Origin: Pseudomonas sp. SLFW
GTDB lineage: Bacteria > Pseudomonadota > Gammaproteobacteria > Pseudomonadales > Pseudomonadaceae
Direction: 5' to 3'
Length of the DNA stretch: 64,000 nucleotides
Assembly (NCBI RefSeq): GCF_009905615.1
Contig: NZ_JAAAKW010000003.1
Span: 248,001 to 312,000 of the forward strand
Made by a program: the position numbers and the translations under genes
The notes under the pieces: model-generated
Databases searched by the model: none
Told to the model about the DNA's origin: nothing
What the model saw: only the letters and a program-made list of their open reading frames with translations
In this document: positions 16,411 through 24,717 of the stretch, one piece after another
Numbering within the stretch: the first letter of the stretch is position 1
Layout of the letters: each line of letters opens with the position of its first letter

Positions 16411-17038
16411 GCCCTCACTGCCAACGGCCCTGGCAGGCGACGAGCGCTTCGCCATCCTCTGTGAGCTGTTGCAGGAGGAGTTCGACAACCTCGACCTGAC
16501 GCCGATGCTGGTCTACCTGATCGACGTCGTGCCGTCCCACGTGCTGCCGCATCTCGCGGACCAGTTTCACGTCATGGGCCTGGAGGGCTGGCGCTACGCC
16601 CGCAACGATCAAGAGCGGCGTGCGCTGATCAAACGTGCCAGCGAACTGCACCAGTTCAAGGGCACGCCGTGGGCCGTGGAGCAAGTGCTGGAAACCCTCA
16701 ACCTGCATGGCAAGGTCAGCGAATGGTTCGAATACGGCGGGCGCCCTTATCACTTCCGGATCGACATCACCCTCAGCACTCGCGGCCTGGACGGCGACAC
16801 ATTCGAAGCGCTGGTCGAACTGATCAACGAGTACAAAAACAAACGCTCCCGCTTGCAGGCGCTGACCGTCACGCTGATGACCGAGGCACCCATCTTCATC
16901 GCGTCCGCGCTGCTGAGCGGCGAGAACACCACGATTTATCCCCTGCAAACCCCAGGCATTGCGCAAACGGCCTCGACCTTTTACGCGGCGGGTCTGGTCA
17001 CGACCGAGACCACCACCATCTACCCACTGGAGGCATAA
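16403..17038 (+). CDS. Tail protein I (P2 gpI-like)
   Basis: A 211-residue protein with the gpI core: LADQFHVMGLEGWRYARNDQ, then ERRALIKRASELHQFKGTPW and AVEQVLETLNLHGKVSEWFE. I chose the ATG at 16403, just inside the end of gpJ, because the family starts near this point. The last ~45 residues contain two copies of a T-T-I-Y-P-L motif, unusual and possibly a fibre-contact extension. It links the baseplate wedge to the fibre encoded next. Confidence 0.88.
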   Translation: MAKPSLPTALAGDERFAILCELLQEEFDNLDLTPMLVYLIDVVPSHVLPHLADQFHVMGLEGWRYARNDQERRALIKRASELHQFKGTPWAVEQVLETLNLHGKVSEWFEYGGRPYHFRIDITLSTRGLDGDTFEALVELINEYKNKRSRLQALTVTLMTEAPIFIASALLSGENTTIYPLQTPGIAQTASTFYAAGLVTTETTTIYPLEA

Positions 17039-18436
17039 GTGGCCCAAGAGTATTACACCATCCTCACCCACGCAGGGCTGGCCTACGAGGCCGAATGCAA
17101 GGCGCAGGGCAAACCCTTACGTCTTAGCGAAATGGCTGTCGGCGATGGCAGCGGCGCAGCCTACGACCCCACGCCCGACATGACCCAATTACGCCAGGAG
17201 ACTCACCGTCAACCGCTTAACGCCCTTCAGCAAGACGATAAAAACCCGTCCTGGTACATGGCCGAAGCGCTAATGCCCGACGACGTGGGCGGCTGGACCA
17301 TCCGCGAAGTCGGCATCTACACCGACACCGGCATCCTCTACGCCATCGGCAAATACCCCGAAAGCGTCAAACCACTGCTGCCAGGCGGATCAACGAAGCA
17401 GTTTTACGTGAAGGCGATCTTTCAGCTGAGCAATGCGGCTGAGGTGACGCTGATCGTTGATAACAACGTGGTGGCAGCGACTCGGGACTATGTGGAGCGC
17501 ATGCGCTTGCGCATCCTGGGTGAGCTCGCCCCCAAAGTGATCAGGGTAGAGACGTCACGAACCCTTACTACGAAAGATATGGGCCTGGTTTTGATAAACG
17601 CCCAAGAGGGACTGCGTGAAATTGCGCTGCCATCTTCCAAACGAGTAGGGATCGCCGATGTTCTTGTGCAACGTACTGACAATAGTGGAAATCGCCTGAA
17701 TATCTGGGCATCTGGCAGCGACACCATTCGTTTTCACACTCACCTCAACGCCAACGGCTACCCGTTCTTTGTTTTGATGGGGGCTGGCGACTGGTGGCAC
17801 CTGCGCAGTGATGGCAAAGGGAACTGGTGGCCGATGGGACGCTATGACAACACGCCGCTAGGACAGGCCGTTATGGAAACTACGTTGAGTTTCCCCCCCG
17901 GCGGCTATGGAGCACCCAATGGGGCGCTGTTGACGCGGAAGGATTGGCCTTGGCTGTGGGACCACGCACGGTACTCAGGCATGTTGATAGATGACGACCA
18001 ATACCTTGGGCGGGAAGGATGCTGGAGACACGGGGATGGTGAGCAAACCTTCCGCTTACCCGAATACCGCGGCGAGTTTTTGCGACCGCTGGATGAAAAC
18101 CGAGGGGTTAATCCTGGGCGGGGTGCAGGGACGTGGGAGGACGGAACTTGGATCAGAACTGTCGCGCAAGAGTGGACGGGTTCTGATGAGACCGAAAAAC
18201 AATTCAACATCGGAATATCGTACGCAAGTGCCGACGCGAGAATCAGCAACAGCGGTACTGGGGGGCTCAATCCTCCCGGAGCATTGCCACCGAACGGAGC
18301 CGGTGTCATAGCGCCTCAGGTTACCGACAACGTGATACGGGGCCTATCGGGGATTGAAAACGAATGGCCTGTTAATAACTGGATCAGATTCAGACCTCGA
18401 AACATCGCATATCCCGCTCGCATGAAACTGATTTGA
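17039..18436 (+). CDS. Tail fibre protein (P2 gpH-like N terminus)
   Basis: A 465-residue fibre, using a GTG start directly after the gpI stop. The N-terminal ~150 residues are the baseplate-attachment domain (YYTILTHAGLAYEAECKAQG; GGWTIREVGIYTDTGILYAI). The C-terminal half carries a tail-collar-like segment (TFRLPEYRGEFLRPLDENRG) and a receptor-binding tip. It is shorter than P2 gpH. The 3' half is AT-richer, as usual for exchangeable host-range modules. A matching assembly gene follows 7 bases later. Confidence 0.85.
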   Translation: MAQEYYTILTHAGLAYEAECKAQGKPLRLSEMAVGDGSGAAYDPTPDMTQLRQETHRQPLNALQQDDKNPSWYMAEALMPDDVGGWTIREVGIYTDTGILYAIGKYPESVKPLLPGGSTKQFYVKAIFQLSNAAEVTLIVDNNVVAATRDYVERMRLRILGELAPKVIRVETSRTLTTKDMGLVLINAQEGLREIALPSSKRVGIADVLVQRTDNSGNRLNIWASGSDTIRFHTHLNANGYPFFVLMGAGDWWHLRSDGKGNWWPMGRYDNTPLGQAVMETTLSFPPGGYGAPNGALLTRKDWPWLWDHARYSGMLIDDDQYLGREGCWRHGDGEQTFRLPEYRGEFLRPLDENRGVNPGRGAGTWEDGTWIRTVAQEWTGSDETEKQFNIGISYASADARISNSGTGGLNPPGALPPNGAGVIAPQVTDNVIRGLSGIENEWPVNNWIRFRPRNIAYPARMKLI

Positions 18437-18443
18437 GGCTTGT

Positions 18444-19010
18444 ATGGCTATCTACCTGATTGATGAATTTTCTTTGTTGGTTGGCCCGATTGAGTGCCCT
18501 GAGGTCCCGGGCATGGGAAAACCTGTGCCGGGTAATGCAGTGGAACTTCCAGAAGAACTCCCGCCACCGGATCAAAAACACCTATGGGCCTGGATCGACA
18601 AATCCCCAAAGCAGATGCCTGACAGGCGAGGCACTGTTTATCACATGAAAACAGGCGCGCCATTCGAATGGAGAGGCCCTGGGGAAGTCCCGGAGATATA
18701 TACCGACAAACCTTGGCCTGGACGGTTTTTTGTCTGGGTGGACGATGAATGGCAGCTTGATGAGCAAGCGCAGTTTCAAAGCCTCAGTCAGCAAGCGTTA
18801 GTTGATCGCGATGCGCTTCTGGCCATTGCCGCCATCCGCATTGCACCCCTACAAGATGCTGTCGATCTTGAGAAGGCCACAGGCGAGGAGAAAGCGGCCC
18901 TACTCAAGTGGAAGGGCTACCGCATTAACCTCAACAGAATTGAGGACCAAGAAGGGTTTCCGCTGGAGTTCGATTGGCCGAGCCAGCCGGAGCTTCGAAA
19001 CTCTCGCTGA
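18444..19010 (+). CDS. Tail fibre assembly protein (Tfa-like)
   Basis: A 188-residue fibre assembly chaperone. The N-terminal part is fibre-specific; the C-terminal part (TDKPWPGRFFVWVDDEWQLD, then IAPLQDAVDLEKATGEEKAALLK) is the conserved Tfa region, ending in RINLNRIEDQEGFPLEFDWP. It immediately follows the fibre gene and shares its lower GC. It is needed for correct trimerisation or folding of the fibre tip. Confidence 0.85.
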   Translation: MAIYLIDEFSLLVGPIECPEVPGMGKPVPGNAVELPEELPPPDQKHLWAWIDKSPKQMPDRRGTVYHMKTGAPFEWRGPGEVPEIYTDKPWPGRFFVWVDDEWQLDEQAQFQSLSQQALVDRDALLAIAAIRIAPLQDAVDLEKATGEEKAALLKWKGYRINLNRIEDQEGFPLEFDWPSQPELRNSR

Positions 19011-19146
19011 GAAAAGAGGGCTGCCAGCCCAAGTGTTAGAGCACCTGAGCTGACGCCAGTCCGCAGAACCAACCTGCAAACCCGCCAAGGCCCTCTGCTC
19101 ACGCGCGAGCGACGGGGAGCCTATCAAAGTCGGAAGGTTTGTAGTC

Positions 19147-19341
19147 ATGCTTGAAATACGTTGTGGCCATTGCGGCCGTAAGCTCGCCGCCGCCAGCGGC
19201 TTTACCGAATTGCAGATCAAGTGCCCGCGCTGCCGGACACTCAATCACCTGAAGGCCCCGAGCCTCCTACACGCATGCCCTGAGCATCCCATACCAGGAA
19301 CACCCGGATGCCCACCATCGGAAGCCTGTTCGCAGGCATAG
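19147..19341 (+). CDS. com: Com-family zinc-finger translational activator
   Basis: A 64-residue protein with MLEIRCGHCGRKLAAASGFT then LQIKCPRCRTLNHLKAPS: two CxxC pairs forming the Com zinc finger. In Mu, Com binds the com-mom mRNA and opens a hairpin that hides the mom start codon. Here the downstream overlapping gene is a cytosine methyltransferase instead of mom, and it starts 34 bases before com ends, the same overlapping layout as in Mu. The C-terminal extension is Pro/Cys-rich. Confidence 0.85.
   Translation: MLEIRCGHCGRKLAAASGFTELQIKCPRCRTLNHLKAPSLLHACPEHPIPGTPGCPPSEACSQA
19284..19311 (+). promoter_or_regulatory. Hairpin hiding the methyltransferase start codon (possible Com target)
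   Basis: GCATCC (19284-19289) pairs with GGATGC (19306-19311), a 6-bp stem. The ATG of the methyltransferase (19308-19310) is inside the 3' arm and its AGGA ribosome site is in the 16-base loop. This is the arrangement expected for Com-controlled translation, as at Mu mom. The stem is short, so this is suggestive, not proof. Confidence 0.5.
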
Positions 19342-20152
19342 GAGGCTTTGACCTTGGCTTTGAAAACGCAGGCTACCACACCACCTGGCAAGTCGAACTC
19401 AACCCCGTCAACCGGGCTGTCCTTGCCGACCGATTTCCACACGCCAGACAATTCGAAGACGTGCGCCACTGCGGCGCCCACAACCTCGACCCTGTCGACG
19501 TCATCACTGGAGGATTCCCCTGCCAGGACATCAGCCTGGCCGGCGCGCGATTCAGCAACCGCGACAAGCGCGGCCTGCGAGGCGAACGCAGCGGCCTGTT
19601 CTGGGAAGTCATATGCATCGTCAACGCGCTACAACCCCGCTGGGTGGTGCTTGAGAATGTCGTTAACCTGCTCGCTGTCAACGATAGCCAAGACTTTGAG
19701 ACAGTCATCCGGGCCCTTGCGGACAGCGGGTATGTGGGTGCTGGCGGGTGCTTAATGCTCAGTATTTCGGAGTGCCCCAGCAGCGTCGCCGCGTATTCCT
19801 GGTCGCAGGTCGTGGACGCATGCCCCCCATCGAGCTGCTGGCTGACGCCGCGCCAGTGGACGCAATACCTCCAGCGTCTGGCGCGATCCAGTGGCCACGC
19901 CAGGCGGATGCATGGGCTGCCAATACTCTGCTGGCAAACAAGGCCGGATCACAGATCACTATGGGCTGTACCACTTTCATCGCTGAACCGGACGCATGGC
20001 ATCAGATGGCTGAGCGGCAGCGAACGTCTGAAAATGATGGGCTTTGCCTCGGACTGGATGCGGCCAACCTTGCGGAAGCTTTCGCTGCCGGAAACGCCGT
20101 CGTACCGCAAATCGCGGAGTGGATCGCGAGGAAATTGATAGCCGCAGGCTGA
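19308..20152 (+). pseudogene. DNA cytosine-5 methyltransferase, broken by several frame shifts
   Basis: C5-methyltransferase motifs are spread over two frames. Frame one has motif I (LFAGIGGFDLGFENAGY), the catalytic GGFPCQDIS and ENV. At about 19741 a missing base (expected GTGCGTGGCGG-like, giving W-R-V) moves LNAQYFGVPQQRRRVF to another frame. Motif IX (RWLSGSERLKMMGFASDW) is back in the first frame from about 20000, and motif X (GNAVVPQIAEWIARKL) is in the second from about 20080. So at least three indels are needed to explain one gene. It would modify phage DNA against host restriction if intact. The stop at 20152 is that of the full-length frame. Confidence 0.8.
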
Positions 20153-20161
20153 CGACAACCC

Positions 20162-20183
20162 AACGGGCCAACACCGGCCCGTT
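20162..20183 (+). terminator. Hairpin after the methyltransferase gene
   Basis: AACGGGCC (20162-20169), a 6-base loop and GGCCCGTT (20176-20183) form a perfect 8-bp stem 9 bases after the methyltransferase stop, at the end of the last prophage gene. No strong T run follows, so it may be a weak or factor-dependent terminator. Confidence 0.5.
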
Positions 20184-20235
20184 CAGCAATTCCCTTGCAA
20201 CCCACGCAAAACCCTCGGAAGCTATTTATCTCAAC

Positions 20236-20523
20236 CTATCGCCCAAATTTTGCGCGCGCGGCATCAACCATGCCCAGCACATCCAGACCTACCCCCACCA
20301 CCCCTGACGTGTAACCCGAGCGGTAATCGATCAGAAAGCTCTGGCCCCACTCGTCGCGTTTGCTTTGCCCGGCTCCGTCGCGGAAGTCTCGGTTGAAGTA
20401 AAAGTTTTTCGTGATGAATGTCGCTCGACTGTCTTCGATGAACCCGTCAGCCCGGACCCCCGCCGCCAGGGCCGAAAGCATCAAGACACCGCCCACGGCA
20501 CGCACTGTTTTCTTATTTTTCAT
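20236..20523 (-). pseudogene. OprD-family outer-membrane porin, 5' end only, cut by the prophage
   Basis: Minus-strand ATG at 20523 (GGAG 6 bases upstream) opens a signal peptide (MKNKKTVRAVGGVLMLSALA, cleavage probably after AGVRA) and the OprD N terminus (DGFIEDSRATFITKNFYFNR, SGYTSGVVGVGLDVLGM). OprD porins are about 400 residues and import basic amino acids, small acids or aromatics. Here homology stops after D-V-L-G-M, and the frame then reads phage end sequence and meets a stop at 20236. Host-derived codons run from about 20267 to 20523. The rest of the gene should lie beyond the left prophage end. Confidence 0.8.
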
Positions 20524-21006
20524 GAGGTCTCCAACGCTGTTCCCGGGCACGACAATGAATACCGCGCCCTGAAGCCAGCCGGTTTTTATTGTTTTGAGAG
20601 AGCTTGATTCGATGCGCCACAAGACCGCACGGCATCTCGTTCGCTGAGATGAAGCGCGTGAAATCACAGGGTGTGGAACGCGCTTCTGAATGGGCGTCTG
20701 ATGACCTGTGCAGTAATCTCTGGCGCGCCGAGCTTAGAAACATCATGCCCGTCGTCGCTATCGATTTTCTTTCACGTCGGCCTTGAGTTTTTGTTAATCC
20801 GGCGGCGTGGCGTGAGGGTGATGCAGGTATCGAGGATCACCCCAAATGAGCAGGCGTTGGCGGCGGGTTCGCTCCCAAGGCCAATCCCGGCAATAGGATT
20901 AGGCAAGCAATGGAGATGAACCGGCATTCGCAGCACAGCCCCCACGCCGTACCTTGGGGCCTCAGCTTTTCCGCTGAATCGATATTCATTGATTGGAGAT
21001 CAGCCC
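20524..21006. other. Non-coding stretch between porin remnant and aldehyde dehydrogenase
   Basis: No open frame here resembles a protein and none has a ribosome site. The region should hold the divergent promoters of the porin (leftward) and of the aldehyde dehydrogenase (rightward, with TTGGAGAT before its ATG). I see no clear -24/-12 or strong -35/-10 pair and no repeat. Confidence 0.4.
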
Positions 21007-22386
21007 ATGTTAATCGTCTACAACCCCGCAGATGGCAGCGAAGTCGGCCGTGTTCCACAGAGCGATGCAGCAGCAGTGAACGCTGCCGTCGACCGTACCT
21101 GTGCAGCGTTCCCTGAGTGGTCCGGCAAACTCGCCAAAGAACGCGGCGACATCCTTCGTCGCTGGTTCGAAAGCGTCAGGGCTGACAAGGAAGCGTTCGC
21201 CGAATTGATGTCGAAAGAAAACGGCAAGTGCCTGACCGAAGCCCGTGGCGAGATCGATTACGGTCTGGGGTTCATCGAGTGGTATGCCGAGGAAGCCAAG
21301 CGCGTCTATGGCGACACCATCCCCACCCACGACAAGAACGCCTCGGTGATGGTGACCAAAGAGCCGGTCGGCCCGGTTGCCGCTATCACTCCGTGGAACT
21401 TCCCGTTCATGATGATCACCCGCAAGGTCGCCACGGCATTAGCGGCGGGTTGCACCATGATCATCAAGCCGGCGGAAGACACGCCGCTGACCGCATTCAA
21501 ACTGCTGGAGCACGCCCGCAAAGCCGGCATACCGGAAGGTGTACTGGAAGTCGTGGTGGGCGATCCCAAGCAGATCGGCGAGATCATCACCTGCGACCCG
21601 CGCATTCGCAAAGTCTCGTTCACAGGTTCCACCAACGTCGGCAAGCTGCTGGCGGCACAATGTGCGCAGACCATCAAAAAAATGACCATGGAGTTGGGCG
21701 GCAACGCGCCTTTCATCGTGTTCGACGATGCCAATATCGATGAAGCAGTGAAGGGGCTGGTGGGCGCCAAACTACGTAACTCGGGCCAGGTGTGCATCTC
21801 GCCGAACCGCATTTTCGTGCAGGACACGATCATTGACGCTTTCATCGAAAAAGTGAAAGCGGCTGTGATGGCAATCGATGTCGATCAGGGGCTTCGAGAA
21901 GACTTCGTGGTCGGTCCGATGATCAACAAAACCGGTTTCGAGAAAGTCGGGGCGTTGGTCGAACAGGCCAAGGCAGCAGGCGCGACAGTTCTGTTGGGCG
22001 GTAAACCCCACGCCAAGGGCGGGTTGTTCTACGAGCCGACCATCCTCATCGGCCTGACGGACGACTCACCGCTGGCACAGAATGAAATCTTCGGCCCGGT
22101 GTTCGCCGTTTACTCGTTCTCAAGCGAGGCAGAAGTCATCCGGCGCGCCAATCAGACCGAATTCGGCCTCGTCGCTTACGCCTATACCAGCGCACTGGGG
22201 CGTTCGCTGCGACTGTCCCGTCAGCTTGAAGCGGGTATGGTCATCCTCAACTCGGGTTCGGTCGGTACCGTGTCGATTCCGTTTGGCGGCATCAAGCAAT
22301 CCGGCTATGGCCGTGAAGGCAGCTATTACGGCATCGAGGAATACGTTCACGTGAAATACGTGCTGCTCGCCGGCGCACAGCTGTAA
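21007..22386 (+). CDS. NAD(P)-dependent aldehyde dehydrogenase, succinate-semialdehyde type
   Basis: A 459-residue aldehyde dehydrogenase. The cofactor-binding TPWNFPFMMITRKVATALAA, the VSFTGSTNVGKLL glycine motif, the catalytic Glu in MELGGNAPF and the catalytic Cys in SGQVCISPNRIFVQ are all visible. It is closest to the GabD-type group, which oxidises semialdehydes to acids. I chose the ATG at 21007, with TTGGAGAT 5-10 bases upstream; the protein lacks the longer N terminus of GabD. The MocR gene downstream runs toward it. It probably oxidises an aldehyde made by the gene set at 24.2-28.4 kb. Confidence 0.85.
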   Translation: MLIVYNPADGSEVGRVPQSDAAAVNAAVDRTCAAFPEWSGKLAKERGDILRRWFESVRADKEAFAELMSKENGKCLTEARGEIDYGLGFIEWYAEEAKRVYGDTIPTHDKNASVMVTKEPVGPVAAITPWNFPFMMITRKVATALAAGCTMIIKPAEDTPLTAFKLLEHARKAGIPEGVLEVVVGDPKQIGEIITCDPRIRKVSFTGSTNVGKLLAAQCAQTIKKMTMELGGNAPFIVFDDANIDEAVKGLVGAKLRNSGQVCISPNRIFVQDTIIDAFIEKVKAAVMAIDVDQGLREDFVVGPMINKTGFEKVGALVEQAKAAGATVLLGGKPHAKGGLFYEPTILIGLTDDSPLAQNEIFGPVFAVYSFSSEAEVIRRANQTEFGLVAYAYTSALGRSLRLSRQLEAGMVILNSGSVGTVSIPFGGIKQSGYGREGSYYGIEEYVHVKYVLLAGAQL

Positions 22387-22539
22387 TCGTCCCTCGGCGG
22401 CGCGAAGTGCCACGATCCATTTCGCGCTGCCTCTCGCTTCCAGTGCCGACAATGGACTTGCCGCGTCGACATTCAACCATCGATCAAACAACAGAAAACT
22501 CGGTATCAGGACGGCAATTGCAATTATCGGCTACAGCCT

Positions 22540-24024
22540 TCAATGGCGATCTCCCTTCATCGCATCACGCAAACGCTCGATGCCCAGCCGAAATTCCCGC
22601 TCATTCAAACTGCCATAACCCAGACGCATTGCTTGAACGTCCGAGGGGTCATCGCAGAACATGCTGCCTGGCAGGATCCTGACGTTTCTCTGCAAAGCCA
22701 GCTGCGCCAATAGTTGCATGTTCTGTGGTTGAGAAAATCGAACCCATAGCGCCAAGCCCCCGCTGGGATGGGCGACGTGAACAGTATCCTTCAGGATTTC
22801 CTGAACCGCCTGCACCGCTGACTGACAACGTTGTTCGTAGACTTTCAGTGCCCGGCGGATATGCCGCTTCAGCTTACCGTTTTGCAATAGCTGTGCAGCC
22901 GCCCGCTCGGTAACCGTATTGCCCTGCCGGTCAATGAGCATGATCTGGTTTGCCAGCCGGTTGATGACCGACGCGGGAGCCACTACATAACCGACTCTCA
23001 AACCGGGTGCGAGAATCTTGCTCAAAGAACCGACGTAGATGACACGGCCACTTTGATCCATGCTGGCCATGGGTAGCATCGGGTTGTGCGAGAAGTGAAA
23101 TTCGTGATCGTAGTCATCTTCTATCACCACGAAATCGAATTGCTCGGCCATGGCTAGCAGGCGCATCCGACGATCAATGGGCATCGTCACTGTGGTTGGG
23201 AACTGGTGATGGGGGGTAAGGTAAATAGCACGGATACGATGGCTGCGGCACACCCGCTCAAGGTCGTCCGGAATCATCCCGAACTCATCTTGCTTGACGC
23301 TGTGCACCAGGCCCCCACAGGCTCGAAAAGCCTCTCTGGCAGGAGGATAGCTCAGTCGCTCCATCGCCACGCCGTCGCCCGCACGTATCAGGATTTTCGC
23401 AATCAGATAGATACCCATCTGACTGCCCCGAACGACGCACAAGGTGTCCTCTTCGGCATTGATAGCCCGCTCGGCTCGGAGCATGGTCGCCAACTCAATT
23501 CGCAAGGTGCTTAGGCCACGTGGATCACCGTAGCCCATTCGATTACCCCGGGCAGACTCCATAAGCGCGATTCGAAACGCCTTGGACAGGTCTTCAAAGG
23601 GGATAAGGCGAGTATCGGGTGCCCCATCGCTAAAATCCGTTGAGTCCTCATCAAGTACGCTCACCGGCAGATGTTCATCACCGTAAGGTAGGTAGGCGGG
23701 CTCTGCCAGACGGCCCGACAGTCGTTGTGCTACTGCCGCCACTCGCTGCTCTTGCTTGAACACCGGAAGCTCCGGCGAAACGAACGTGCCGCGTTTTTCG
23801 TGGCTGACCAGCCAGCCTTGGGCTATCAATTCATCGTAAGCCAGGATCAGGGTCTTCCGATTCACACCGAGCCGGACCGACAGTTCGCGGGTGCTTGGCA
23901 AAGCATCTCCTGCCCGTAATAGCCCCGACCTGATACGGTCCGTCAATGCAGCCACGATCTGCATATTGAGCGACGTGCTCGCAGCGCGGTCGATGTCGAT
24001 ACCGATGTCCCAACTGTTAGTCAT
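22540..24024 (-). CDS. MocR/PdxR-family transcriptional regulator (GntR-aminotransferase fusion)
   Basis: A 494-residue MocR protein. The N-terminal winged helix is visible (LNMQIVAALTDRIRSGLLRA, then GDALPSTRELSVRLGVNRKT). A fold-type-I aminotransferase-like domain follows, with VIEDDYDHEFHFSHNPMLPM and the PLP-lysine context VIYVGSLSKILAPGLRVGYV. Such regulators use PLP as ligand sensor. The start at 24024 gives the standard family length; the frame extends further upstream without a ribosome site. It is divergent from the 24.2-28.4 kb genes and convergent with the aldehyde dehydrogenase, so it probably controls both. Confidence 0.9.
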   Translation of the reverse strand: MTNSWDIGIDIDRAASTSLNMQIVAALTDRIRSGLLRAGDALPSTRELSVRLGVNRKTLILAYDELIAQGWLVSHEKRGTFVSPELPVFKQEQRVAAVAQRLSGRLAEPAYLPYGDEHLPVSVLDEDSTDFSDGAPDTRLIPFEDLSKAFRIALMESARGNRMGYGDPRGLSTLRIELATMLRAERAINAEEDTLCVVRGSQMGIYLIAKILIRAGDGVAMERLSYPPAREAFRACGGLVHSVKQDEFGMIPDDLERVCRSHRIRAIYLTPHHQFPTTVTMPIDRRMRLLAMAEQFDFVVIEDDYDHEFHFSHNPMLPMASMDQSGRVIYVGSLSKILAPGLRVGYVVAPASVINRLANQIMLIDRQGNTVTERAAAQLLQNGKLKRHIRRALKVYEQRCQSAVQAVQEILKDTVHVAHPSGGLALWVRFSQPQNMQLLAQLALQRNVRILPGSMFCDDPSDVQAMRLGYGSLNEREFRLGIERLRDAMKGDRH

Positions 24025-24043
24025 GAGCGAATCTCTCCAACTT

Positions 24044-24088
24044 CTGGACCATCCATGTTTTTGAATCTGGATGATTGAAAGGGTCCAG
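24044..24088. promoter_or_regulatory. Candidate operator for the MocR regulator
   Basis: CTGGACC (24044-24050) is repeated inverted as GGTCCAG (24082-24088), with an inner ATCC/GGAT pair at about 24051-24054 and 24069-24072. It lies just upstream of the MocR start in the divergent gap to the VOC gene, where an autoregulatory site is expected. Inferred from symmetry and position only. Confidence 0.4.
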
Positions 24089-24227
24089 GCAGAAGGTAGC
24101 ATTTTAGTCATCCCTAGCGCACGGACCGCATCAAGCTGATGCTTTACGTGAACGCTTGGTAGATAAGCAGACTGCGCAAACGGCGCGGATCTCCGTTGAC
24201 TAAGTGACCTAGAGGCGAGAAACCAGT

Positions 24228-24659
24228 ATGCAGACGACCCCACAGCTTCTCCCGTTCCACATTGCGTTTCCTGTGCACGACATTGCCGTTGCCCGCCAAT
24301 TTTATGGTGAATTGCTCGGTTGCTCCGAGGGCCGTAGCTCTGCTCAGTGGGTTGATTTCGACTTCTATGGTCATCAGGTTGTCGCTCATCTTGCTCCCGA
24401 AGAAACGGGGGTCAGCCCGACCAACAGCGTTGATGGCCATGGTGTGCCTGTCCGCCACTTCGGTGCGTTGCTGACGATGGAGCAATGGACGGCACTGGCC
24501 GACAGGCTCAAGGCGGCGCGCACGCAATTCATTATTGAACCGTACATTCGCTTCAAGGGTGAGCCTGGCGAACAGGCCACCATGTTCTTCCTGGACCCAA
24601 GCGGCAATGCGCTTGAGTTCAAAGCATTCGCGGATATAAATAGTTTGTTCGCCAAATAA
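24228..24659 (+). CDS. VOC-family protein (glyoxalase/dioxygenase superfamily)
   Basis: A 143-residue single-module VOC protein: [20 protein letters not shown] at the start, with a candidate metal-binding H, and the closing [17 protein letters not shown] with the canonical E metal ligand. The middle has [20 protein letters not shown]. The family covers glyoxalases, ring-cleaving dioxygenases and antibiotic-binding proteins; this one cannot be assigned a reaction. It is the first gene of the rightward module controlled by the divergent MocR regulator. Confidence 0.8.
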   Translation: MQTTPQLLPFHIAFPVHDIAVARQFYGELLGCSEGRSSAQWVDFDFYGHQVVAHLAPEETGVSPTNSVDGHGVPVRHFGALLTMEQWTALADRLKAARTQFIIEPYIRFKGEPGEQATMFFLDPSGNALEFKAFADINSLFAK

Positions 24660-24717
24660 CCCGAACGCCTGAATGGCTTATCCGCACCCGCCTACTTCTG
24701 AAAACGAGACGCCCACC

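Larger units (their letters stand above)
1..20266. mobile_element. Mu-like transposable prophage, right-hand part (left end outside window)
   Basis: Contiguous phage structural genes run from a portal fragment to a com/methyltransferase pair, then stop abruptly at a broken OprD-type porin. Read inward on the minus strand from 20266, the end begins TGATGCCGCGCGCGCAAAAT, which resembles the Mu right end as I remember it (TGAAGCGGCGCACGAAAAAC), including the terminal TG and the GC block followed by an A run. Head genes are Mu/lambda-like and the tail is P2-like. The transposase, lysis and early genes lie outside. Several genes are frame-shifted, so the element may be decaying. The boundary is inferred from the porin break and the end motif; the 5-bp target duplication cannot be tested here. 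Confidence 0.8.

Noticed and set aside
1..19010. Tailocin (headless phage tail) interpretation
   Set aside because: Portal, protease, decoration and major capsid genes are present, so the region derives from a full phage even if some head genes are broken.
20604..20786. Short plus-strand frame between the porin remnant and the aldehyde dehydrogenase
   Set aside because: No ribosome site, no recognisable similarity and atypical composition; treated as non-coding.
22400..22427. Terminator after the aldehyde dehydrogenase (GCGCGAA/TTCGCGC)
   Set aside because: The 7-bp stem has a 14-base loop and no T run, so it is too weak to list as a terminator.
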